Below are positions 23,357-32,309 of a stretch of 64,000 nt of DNA, one piece after another. Position numbers and translations under genes: made by a program. Positions within the stretch are counted from its first letter, which is position 1. The number at the start of each line of letters is the position of its first letter. This DNA comes from Undaria pinnatifida (lineage: Eukaryota > Sar > Phaeophyceae > Laminariales > Alariaceae), in contig JABAKD010000008.1 in assembly GCA_012845835.1 (NCBI GenBank), positions 5,564,775-5,628,774 of the forward strand. Reading direction: 5' to 3'. The notes beneath the pieces were generated by a model. It saw only the letters and a list, made by a program, of their open reading frames with translations. It searched no databases and was not told the origin of the DNA.

Positions 23357-23412
23357 GCGTCGACGACAGACCATGGATTTTTTGGGTCGTGGGTTGAAAT
23401 CCCACATCCACC
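23355..23412 (+). other. tRNA-like 3' half
   Basis: A perfect T-arm (GTGGG stem, 7-base TTGAAAT loop, CCCAC stem at 23389-23405) is followed by ATCCACCA. No matching 5' acceptor strand or D-arm is present, so it is at most a tRNA-derived fragment, perhaps a SINE head. Confidence 0.3.
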
Positions 23413-23429
23413 ATAATAAACTTTTTCTA

Positions 23430-24252
23430 GTGCCATCAATGTCGCTGCTGCAATTCCCACCCCCCTCGGCCCAAATGCCCCCTCCTTCCCCACCACCCGT
23501 ACCATCGCCTAGACCTATCACCACGCGTATAGCAAACCCGTACATCTGTGCGACCTAAAGTGCTTTCGCCCCCCCCCCCCCCACCTCTCCACCCCCTACC
23601 TCCCCAGCCCCCCACCCCACCCCACCTAACCCCTCGAACACTCCGCCTTCCACTCACTGGTTGTACGGCTTACAGGATATACATGATAAACTGGTGCATT
23701 ATTTCCAAAACCGTCACATTTATCCCCTTAAAATAATGTATAGTTTCCACGCACAGATTGAGCTGCCCCGCCCGTCCCGCCCCCCCCCCCCATGATAAAC
23801 TCATTCTTTCCAAAACCGCCAGATTTATCCCCTTGAATGATTTATAGTTTCCACGCACAAATTGAGCTGCCCCACCCGTCCCCCCCCCCCCCCCCCCCCC
23901 CCATCCCCGCTCCCTTTTGATCATAACCAGGCCCCCTCGTCCTTAAAAACTCCGCTCTCCCCTCACCGGTTATTCGACTTACAGGATTCACCTCATAAAC
24001 TGATGCATTTCCTTCCATCGCTGTCTGAGTTTGTCCCCCCTCAAAAACGGGTTTTATCGTTTCCGCGCACAGACTGACTAAGATCACCCTGTTGACCCTG
24101 ATAGCTACACTGTAGTTGCAAGGGAAGTCGCCGACCTATATCCTTAATGAGGACACACAACTCGTAATGCGCGCGATCGGAGTATCACACACAGCTTCCA
24201 AAGATGAGTTTCGACAAAATATTCGATCCTACAGCAGGAAGGAGTGTATTCT
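23430..24252 (-). mobile_element. foldback family, copy 8
   Basis: Same order of blocks as copy 7, and a tandem neighbour in the same orientation. Three ~105-bp internal units (ATAAACTGGTGCATT..CCAAAACCGTCACATTTATC) are visible. The terminal block is at 24100-24250. Confidence 0.72.
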
Positions 24253-24257
24253 TATTT

Positions 24258-24483
24258 TATATTAAAAACTTTTTCAGACTTTCCCCATGCCGAACTTGAA
24301 AAATAATATTCCCAGGAAATGAAACGGCTTGGAAAATTGACAGGTCCGCCCGTATATCCGGCCGACCTGCTATCCCGCCGTTTAAGGGGGGAGGATTGTT
24401 ATAAGGCTTAGTTTGGGTGAGCTATCGGTTAACTTTTTGCAAATGGTCAAACGGACTATATTATAGTCTAATACCCCACTAAT
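24258..24483 (+). repeat. dispersed ~240-bp repeat, copy 3
   Basis: Starts ACTTTTTCAGACTTTC right after foldback copy 8. In place of GGACTAATACCCC it reads GGACTATATTATAGTCTAAT, a 12-bp insertion that includes TAGTCTA. The pair foldback-end plus this repeat is duplicated (21.84-23.36 and 23.43-24.48). Confidence 0.72.
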
Positions 24484-24551
24484 TGTCTTGTGACCACGGA
24501 CTTCTTGGTTGTGCGAGTTAATGTGAGAACAACAACAACAACAACAACAAT
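24484..24551 (+). mobile_element. LINE 3'-end fragment, copy B
   Basis: Only the last ~65 bp of the LINE: TGTGACCACGGACTT, GCGAGTTAATGTGAGAAC and an (ACA)n tail. It abuts a 240-bp dispersed repeat on its left. Confidence 0.7.
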
Positions 24552-24769
24552 TTCGTGCAGCAACTAATGTTGGGGGTCTCCAATTTTAAACCCTCCGAAT
24601 GGTATACGCGTTGTCTGTTGGAGACCCACTCATTGCCTGGAGACCTCTTCCAACGATACCCCGGTCAGAGCCTGCCGGACACTCCGGTGAAGAGAACGGA
24701 CAGGGACGGAGGGACGACTGCGCGAGCGCCCAACTTGTTTGCGCTACGGTACTATTATTAATAATGGTC

Positions 24770-25084
24770 ATTTCATTTCATTATTTTTCTTTTCCTGTCC
24801 TTTTTTCGCTTTATTTTCTTGTCTTTTCGCTTTTCTAATTGACACGATTGAGTCTGACGTGCGTATGTATGCGTAAAGGTATAGTCTAGTTGATAGGTGT
24901 ACTGTAATGTATACGCGTGATAGTCTTTTCTGGATGGCAAGCGGTGTATGTAGTCGGTGTTTTCAGGCGCGAGTACCTAGTGCGACGTATGTATGGTGTG
25001 GATCTGGCACATCGTAGAGTGCCTGATTTCACTTTGTATATCTTCTGGCCGGAGGCATGAATTGCTTCAGCTGTGATATATATA
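24770..25084 (+). mobile_element. LINE 3' UTR fragment, copy C
   Basis: A pyrimidine-rich stretch, then the conserved GACGTGCGTATG..GCGTA..TGATAGG block and the GGAGGCATGAATTGCTTCAG block typical of the family's 3' UTR. It is cut at 25084 by a foldback element. It contains a TAGTCTA insertion (24882-24888) relative to copies A, E and G. Confidence 0.65.
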
Positions 25085-25455
25085 TACCTCCAAACCCGCT
25101 CGCTTTTGATCAAAACCAGGCCCCCACGTCCTTCAAAACTCCGCCCCACCCCCCTCACCGGTTATTCGACTTACAATATTCACTTGACAAAAGGATACAT
25201 TTCCCTCCACAGCTGTCAGATTTTGTCCCCCTCAGAAACGGGTTATATAGTTTCCGCGCACAGACTGACTAAAATCACCCTGTTGACCCTGATAGCTACA
25301 CTGTAGTTGTGAGGGGAGTCGCCGACCTATATCCTTAATGAGGACACACAACTCGTAATGCGCGCGATCGGAGTATCACACACAGCTTGCAAAGATGAGT
25401 TTCGACGAAATCTTCGATCTCACAGCTGGAGCGTATTTTAATTTTTATAATAATA
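25083..25455 (-). mobile_element. foldback family, copy 9 (body-truncated)
   Basis: From GCTCGCTTTTGATCAAAACC through the terminal block ending CTGGAGCGTATTTTAATTTT. It is inserted in LINE copy C, directly after GATATATATATACC. Confidence 0.72.
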
Positions 25456-25562
25456 TACTGGTGCACCGATCGCCCCGGTGGCGTATCAGAATATCCTCGA
25501 GCCTGGTTTAGGTCAGTTTCGCGGGTTCATGTCCCCCCGAGTGCACACTCATATAAATTCGT

Positions 25563-25577
25563 GGGGGGGGGGGGGGT
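25563..25577 (+). repeat. poly-G tract
   Basis: A run of about 14 G next to a stretch otherwise without features (25460-25780). Confidence 0.85.
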
Positions 25578-25779
25578 TCTTGTGCACAAATTGACTTGCG
25601 GAAAGCGCGAGAGCGTGAGTTAGCAACAACAACCCTCGATGAAAAATCGACATGAACAGTGGGATTGCTGAACCCTATGCGCGACAAAGATTGAAGGCAA
25701 GAACAAGGGGAAGAAGGGACGAGACCTGTGACCACAGCTTGTCCAGAAGCTGGAAGTAGAAGTGTGCAAAAAAAAAACT

Positions 25780-25990
25780 GGTATGTGCGTGTATAGTCTA
25801 TAGTCTAGACTACCACTACTTTTGTTTTTTGTGTCTTTTCCCTGGGGTATATATTCCTCCACTCTAGCGTGATTGGAGCCTGTCCTGTGACCACGGAGTC
25901 CGACTTGATTATGCGAGTTAATGTGAAAACGACGACAACAACAACAACAACAACAACAACAACTACTACTACTACTACTACTATTACTCG
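25780..25990 (+). mobile_element. LINE 3'-end fragment, copy D
   Basis: Starts near GGTATGTGCGTGTA and continues through CCCTGGGGTAT, GGAGCCTGTCCTGTGACCAC and GCGAGTTAATGTGAAAAC into (GAC/AAC)n and (ACT)n. A 19-bp insertion built from TAGTCTA/TAGACTA units (25794-25812) interrupts the sequence between GTGTA and CCAC. Confidence 0.72.
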
Positions 25991-26281
25991 TAGTGCCTAA
26001 ATCCACAATGAATTGGGGGTGTTCAATACCCAAGGTTCCGTTCATGGCTCTACGGCGGCAGTGGTCGTACTGCAGTTAGACTTACCGTGCATGGTACCAG
26101 TTACACCAAAAATGATATACAAACATTGACTTAAGTTTAAGGACCGTTTTTGTTTTGTTGTAATATAAGGATGGTCCTTGCATTTTACTGCAATTTACCA
26201 TCCACGTATACGATGATGACGGTGTTACGAGCGTTGATAAGAGAAAGTACCGACGGTGTACTGTCCTCGCCTTCAACTTAC

Positions 26282-26587
26282 AACGTCCGTGATGTTGGTG
26301 AACGCGACATCGGGCTCCACGGTCAGCGAGTCGTAGATCTTCAAAGCCAGGTTCGAGAACGTCACCGCGCCCACCGTGGACTTGAGCACCATTTCACTCC
26401 TGATTGAAAGCCGGGTGTACGAGTCGCATCGGAAATCGGCGGTGGTGATGGTAACCTCGGTTTCCTTCTTGCGGTCTACTGCCTCAAACTCTTCACAGGA
26501 TGCCACCTCCACGGCGAGCGATGGAGGAGGTGCCACTTGCAGTACCGCCAGGACGGCGGCACACCACGTGGTGGCAGCAACACGCAT
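26282..26587 (-). CDS. POMP/adhesin-like gene, exon 1 (signal peptide exon)
   Basis: This is the first coding exon of a secreted repeat protein, 102 codons. The reading starts at the ATG at 26587, behind a pyrimidine-rich leader. The first ~25 residues look like a signal peptide: a hydrophobic Ala/Val/Leu stretch ending near PPSLAVEVAS. The rest has short beta-like repeats (STVGAVTFSNLALKIY, then DSLTVEPDVAFTNITDV) typical of chlamydial-type polymorphic outer membrane protein homologues in stramenopiles. The exon ends in phase 0 at a strong donor, GTAAGT (26276-26281). The next compatible exon on this strand is 12497-12637, so the inferred intron is about 13.6 kb and full of transposons. Cell-surface or wall location is inferred from the signal peptide and family; the biochemical role is unknown. 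It could instead be an orphaned 5' exon. Confidence 0.62.
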
Positions 26588-26599
26588 GGTCGTGGTGGC

Positions 26600-27470
26600 C
26601 AGGCAGAGGAGGGAGAAGAGAGATATCTAGCTGTTTTGAAAAGCACGAATCTCGCGGGACAGAGTTGGCAACTGCTTACAGGACTTAGACTGAACCGGGG
26701 TGAGCGATGAGTCCTCTGCGGACGAAAACACAGAGAGTGTGTACGTACGTACTTACGTACGTACTTATTTGCCCCGAACCGTTACGCCTCATTTCTGCTT
26801 TGAGGGGAAACCGTCGATCAGCTCGGTCAGCTCCTCTACGAAACGTACAAGTCAGCGCAGCAGCAGAGTTCTCTGAGGCAGCAGAACAACCACAAAGGAC
26901 ACAACAGAACGGCAGGTAGTTACGCGTAAAATGACATAGCTGTAAACACTACCAGGTACTATAATAACTGGAAACCAAGCTTCAGAATTTCTCCGCCGCG
27001 GATGGTTGCAAGTACCTGGTATCTGGTACTTGTAGCTTGTTGGTTTATCTGGTCTATCATGTTATCCATCTCTCGCACCAGCGCTGCTGATACCACAGTA
27101 TTAGTAGAGCCACCGTACACCAGGCACCTGCCATATGACGGCGTGTATCACACCCTCGGTCATAACATTTGGGTTCTGAAACACTTGCCCCCCGGGTGTA
27201 TTTATAGTATACTCCAGGGGTATGATATACAACGTAACCCGGTGATGAAATGAACTATTGTTATTGATAAAACGCATCGCCCAGCGATATGGTTCTTGCT
27301 GCTGTTGTCACAACTATCACCCCTTCATATTTCAAGCCAACCACGCAGTAAAGTAGTAGCTCCAAGATATTTATAGACTATGGTCTTCAAGATCAAATAC
27401 CCTCGCCCGCCCCCTCCTTCCCCGCCACCCCGACCATCGCCTGGACCTACTGTAGCATCACGGGTTGTTG
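26600..27470. other. upstream region of POMP exon 1
   Basis: The leader before the ATG is pyrimidine-rich on the minus strand. An (ACGT)n-like stretch (GTACGTACGTACTTACGTAC, ~26740-26763) is palindromic. No clear TATA element or transcription start can be assigned. At 27180-27245 a GGTGTAT..TATACTCCAGGGGTATGA segment is repeated at 32430-32470. Confidence 0.4.
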
Positions 27471-27474
27471 TTGT

Positions 27475-28200
27475 TATTCGCTGTAACATGTTGTTGTCGC
27501 ATAATCAAGTCCGTGGTCACAGTACAGGCTCCAGTCACTCTGGAGTGGAAGAATACCCCAGGGAAAAAAAGCACAAACAAGACAAAAAAAAAGTGGTATC
27601 ACAACATCGTACCTGGTACATCATAGCTGACGCAATTCATGCCTCCGCCAGAAAAATACTAAAAGTGAAATCGGGAGTTAGACTACGATGTTGCAGGTCC
27701 GTATTGCCTGGTGCATACGTCTCACTACTCGCGGCTGGAAAAACCGATTATACACCGCTTGCCACCCAGGAAAGACTACCACGTATATATTACACGTAGC
27801 ACCTATCACTACGCATACGCACGTCAGACTCAAGTCATCTGGAAAAAGCATAGAAAACAAAACAAAACAAAACAAAGAGAAAGCGAAAAAGGGAAGCAAA
27901 AAAAAAAGAATAGAAAATAGAAGAAAATAATAGAAAAAAATATAATACTGGTGGTGCAATACAGAAGACGACGAAGCACGGAAAGGTTTCAAAGGAAAAA
28001 GCACAATAAACATAACATGCAAGCAGACCCTAGTAACTGACTGAAGACGGCATTGGGCTTATTATAGAGGGTATCAAGTGCATTATCAACGGCACTGAGG
28101 GGAAAACACAGCAAGGCAAAGAAGTCAGGGCGACGTTGCGTGTGACGGCCATTGGAAGGCCCACAAGCTTCAAGACGATGAAAGGCAGACCCAGACCTGA
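27475..28200 (-). mobile_element. LINE 3' UTR and tail, copy E
   Basis: Reverse-complement copy. GGCCTTCCAATGGCCGTCAC-type sequence at about 28150 leads through the UTR to the ACCACGGACTTGATTATGCG block at 27500-27525. No ORF sequence is attached, so it is strongly 5'-truncated. A foldback insertion separates it from copy F. Confidence 0.72.
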
Positions 28201-28264
28201 GTATCTTGAATCACGCGTACATACGGTAAGCTTGCTCCTATTATTTTTGTACATTTATGCGACC

Positions 28265-28740
28265 TAGAAACCGCATTTAAAACCCAGCCCTCCCACACAT
28301 CACTGATTATTTACGACTTACAGCATTTACATGATAAACTGGTGCATTCCACAGTGTCGTCAGATTTTGTCCCGCTCAAAAACGGGTTTTATAGTTTCCG
28401 TGCGCAGATTGATTAATCACCCTGCTGACCCTGGTACAAGTTTCTAAGGGGAGTCGACGACCTGTATCCGATGAGGACACACACCCAGTAATACGCGCGA
28501 TCGGAGTAACTCAAACAGCTCGCAAAGATGAGTTTCGACGAAATCTTCGTTCTCAAAGCTGGAGTGTATTTTCAAGATTCATATCTTCTTTTCTCAAAGC
28601 TGGAGTGTATTTTTATGTTTCATATCAATATTATAAAAATTAAATACACTCCAGCTGTGAGATCGAAGATTTTGTCGAAACTCATCTTTGCAAGCTGTGT
28701 GTGATACTCCGATCGCGCGTTTTACGGGTTAATATTGTAT
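28265..28740. mobile_element. foldback family, two ends back to back (copy 10)
   Basis: A minus-orientation fragment (28270-28620) with body and terminal block is followed by a plus-orientation terminal block (28625-28735). Between them AGCTGGAGTGTATTTT is duplicated. It separates LINE pieces E and F. Confidence 0.7.
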
Positions 28741-28789
28741 CATCATGGCTGCAACATCAAGTTGTACATCCGCCGCAACAAAGATAAAA

Positions 28790-30245
28790 GTGGAACAGGA
28801 AGTCAGCGTGCGTACGTATCAGGCCCATGCTGATACGTACGTTCAAGACTCGCAGACTCGCAGCTGCAACCGCCTACACCGCTCGCCACCTGAGAAGCCC
28901 AAGAATTTGCAAGTCCAAGAAGGAAATATACTTCGAAGTAGACTATACGCCTACGTATTCGCCAGCGGCGGAGGTGTACCGAGGTCAACGCGAACCATAC
29001 AGCGCTACGAGCAAAACAATACAAAAGCAAGCGTCCGCTACAGGTGTGGCCAAAAATATCAACCAACCAATCAGCCAGCGCTACCAAGACGCAAAGACAG
29101 TGCGAAAGATCGGAGGCAATTGAAAGGGAAAAGAAAGAAAAGAAAAAGGAAGAAAATATGGGATAGGAAAGGACAGAAAAACACCGTAAGGGCAAGTCCT
29201 AAAAGTGACAGTAAAAAACATTGAGCACATAAAGCGCATAAAGGGCACGTTGAGGGGAAAACACGGCAAAGCGAAGAAGTCCTAGCGGCATTATGCTAGC
29301 TACTGCCGGTCATGAGAAGGCACACGTGTATATGTCAGGACGATAATGGCCAGGCCCACACTTCACTCTCTTGGGCAGAACACCCCCCACTCCTCCTCTC
29401 CTGTCCTCCCGCCCCCCCCCCCTCCCCCCCTCGCCTTCCCCTCTCCCCCCGCCCCCTACCTCCTGCCCCCTACCCCCTTCTCCCTTACCCATCTACCCCT
29501 CTCCCACCCTTCCTCCCTCCCCCCTTCCCCCGTCTCCCCTCCGCACTCCCGCACTCCCCCACTGCCACTCCCCCACTCCCCGATCCCTCCCCTGCCCGCC
29601 GCGTATTGGTGCCAACGGTGGGTGGCCCTGCCGCGGCCTTCGCGTGTCGCCATGCAGCTCTGCAGATCTCCACAGCATGTCATTCCGTATTACGGTATCC
29701 GCCCCCTATATGCCGGCCATCTGTGCAGACTTTCGCCACCCTTCGAAGTTCATGCCAGATTCCATCATATCTAGTTCGAGGCTCACCATCCGATCCTCCT
29801 CTTACCCGTCGGAGTAACACTTACCCCCAACCATCGTCCCAAACATCACCCATCACCCATCACCCATCACCCTCCGCGGTGGACGCTCCACCCCCGCTCG
29901 AGCCACGAATCCCGCGAACAATATCCTCCGTATCCGCACCATCGTCTCAATGCTTTCGGGATTTGACTTGGAAAGCGCGTTGGCGCACGAGAGGGCATGG
30001 TCGACACGCTTCCTTTTCCGCCACCCCGAGGCATCGGAGGAGCATTTAGTGGTGAACCTGGCGTAGCCTGTCGTAGTCAGGCTTGTTCGGGGTCAACGTC
30101 ACGCACCCGTGTAGAACAGCGCCTGGATCACCTTGGCTTTCAGCATCTGCACCTTCAGCCTGCAGCTGACACCCGGACGGGCATAGATTTCCATATGTTG
30201 TACCGCTCCAAGCACGCCCAGGCTCTCTGAAGACGCCGGGTTATT
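28790..30245 (-). mobile_element. LINE C-terminal ORF and 3' UTR, copy F
   Basis: On the minus strand 30240-29440 resembles the C-terminal part of the LINE polyprotein: RRLQRAWACLERYN, LKVQMLKAKVIQALF, PNKPDYDRLRQVHH, RRILFAGFVARAGVERPPRR, with stops and shifts. A small (GTGATGG)n expansion at 29845-29872 breaks the frame. A C-rich tract on plus (29390-29600) is the family's G-rich junction. UTR-like sequence continues to about 28790, where the (AAC)n tail is missing. Confidence 0.72.
29385..29600 (+). repeat. C-rich tract (LINE copy F junction)
   Basis: CCCCTCTCCC-type pyrimidine tract of about 200 bp, the reverse complement of the G-rich junction in copies A and G. Confidence 0.8.
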
Positions 30246-31045
30246 TCGACGCCGAGCTCTCTACCTCCGCTGATGGCCCCGCCCCGGTACACAACTTCAA
30301 TCGTTTGTGCGTACCCTGTGTGGCTGCAGCAACGGTGAGCGACACATCCCCCCCCATTTTTGTTTGCAGGTATACTCTCATATATAGGGGAGGTGATATA
30401 AAGGGAGTGATAACGGTGGTTACAATGGTTCTGATCACACTACAAGCACGCTGCGGAGTCGTCCAACAGATCTTCCGGCCGATCTCGCCCCTCCCAGAGG
30501 GTTGCTGTTAGGGTTGAGACTATAGGTACAGTGATCACGTTGATTTGGGCCGACGTGCAAAATTGAGATTCGTTACAATACAATCGACCGGAAAGAGTTG
30601 AGAGTTGCCGTACCAATCCTGCGTTGCGGGGGAACTGTTGCGATTTATCGGCCCCCCCGATTTATGGGATCCCTTCGGCAATATCCAAACCCCCGCTGAA
30701 ATATATCATCCCCCCCAAAATTATCTAATCCCCCCCCAAAATATCTGATCCCCCCTGATCCCCCCCTGAAATATCTCTGAATCCTCCCTTGAAATATATG
30801 ACCCCCCCCTGAAATATATTATCCCACCCTGAAATATATCATCACCCCCCCCCTCCGCCTCAAACGGCCGGATGATTACGTACGAACAAGGGTGAATTAT
30901 TGCCCCCCTGTATTCTATCAAAGAGCGGGGTGATATGTTGAAGTGGGTGGGAAATCGCAACACCCTCCGCGCACCCCGATACACTGTATCAGGGGTGGCA
31001 TTGCGTCTAATACGCGCGGCGGGGATTTAGATATTGCAGCCGGTG

Positions 31046-31890
31046 ATATACTGTATCAGGTGTGATATATCCCCTCACTGTATCACGGGTGGGTGATATG
31101 TTTCACGGGGTGACCAGATGTATCGCAACAGGCGGTATCCTGTATGAGGGGTTATATAGTCCCACTGTATCTGGGGGGGGTGACATATTTCAGGGGGGAT
31201 CAGATATTTCACCAGGTGATATACTGCATCAGGGGGTGATATAGGCCTCCGTGATCAACTGTATCTCAGGCCCCCTTGATACACTGTATATCACCGGGGG
31301 GTTCAAATATTTCAACCGGTTACATATTATCTTCGATCTCACAGCTAGCTGGAGTGTATTTTAATTTTTATAATATTATATCACGGGGTGATACAGCCCC
31401 CCGTGACACACCGTATCAGGCCCCCTGATACACTGTATCAGATACACTGTATCAGGCCTCTCTGATACTCTGTATCAGGCCCTCCTGATACACTGTATCA
31501 GGCCCCCCTGATACGCTGTATCACCCTGATACACTGTATCAGAGCGGGTTACGATATATCAGGGGGGGGTCAGATATTTCAGCTTAGATGATATACTGCA
31601 TAAGGGGTGATACAGGCCCCACTGTATCAGGGGGGGATCACATATTTCATCTGTTGATATACTGTATCACGGGGTACTACCGCTCGCCGTGATACACCGT
31701 ATCAGGCCCCCTGATACACTGTATCAGGCCTCTCTGGTACTCTGTATCAGGCCCTCCTGATACACTGTATCAGGCCCCCTGATACGCTGTATCACCTTGA
31801 TACACTGTATCAGGGCGGGTTACGATATATCAGGGGGGGGTCTGATATTTCAGCGTAAATGACATACTGCATGAGGGGTTATACAGACCC
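31046..31890. repeat. array of TGATACACTGTATCA palindromes
   Basis: Many copies of the 15-bp palindrome TGATACACTGTATCA and variants (TGATACGCTGTATCA, TGATACTCTGTATCA), separated by short C- or G-runs. A block of about 280 bp is duplicated head to tail (31385-31625 and 31665-31885). A fragment of a foldback-family end (31330-31380) is embedded. Confidence 0.85.
31330..31380 (-). repeat. foldback family terminal fragment (copy 11)
   Basis: TTCGATCTCACAGCTAGCTG followed by GAGTGTATTTTAATTTTTAT. It is embedded in the centre of the 30.6-32.3 kb element. Confidence 0.65.
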
Positions 31891-32309
31891 CACCGGATGC
31901 AATATCTAAATCCCCGCCGCGCGTATTAGACGCAATGCCACCCCTGATACAGTGTATCGGGGTGCGCGGAGGGTGTTGCGATTTCCCACCCACTTCAACA
32001 TATCACCCCGCTCTTTGATAAAATACAGAGGGCAATAATTCACCCTTGTTCGTAGGTAATCATCCGGCCGTTTGAGGCGGAGGGGGGGGGTGATATATTT
32101 CAGGGTGGGATCATATATTTCAGGGGGGGGTCATATATTTTAGGGGGGGATCAGATATTTCAAGGGGGGATCAGATACTTTGAGGGGGATCAGATATTTT
32201 GGAGGGGGAGTAGATGTTTTTGAGGGGGATGATATATTTCAGCGGGGTTCGGATATGCCGAAGGGATCCCATAAATCGGGGGGGCCGATAAATTGCAACA
32301 GGGAACTAA

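Larger units (their letters stand above)
30633..32304. mobile_element. foldback element with ~413-bp inverted arms
   Basis: The left arm 30633-31045 is matched in reverse complement by 31891-32304. Landmarks pair in order: GTTGCGATTTATCGGCC at the outer end; TTTATGGGATCCCTTCGGC; the run of (C)n-TGAAATAT(A)T units; GGGTGATATGTTGAAGTGGG; TGCGTCTAATACGCGCGGCG; ATTTAGATATTGCA at the inner end. Arm lengths agree to about one base. The centre (31046-31890) is an array of palindromes around TGATACACTGTATCA. No coding frame is present and no convincing target-site duplication could be identified, so class is uncertain. Confidence 0.85.

Noticed and set aside
29312-30049. 245-codon Pro/Ser-rich plus-strand frame
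   Set aside because: Antisense to LINE copy F and its C-rich junction. The LINE reading on the minus strand explains the sequence better.
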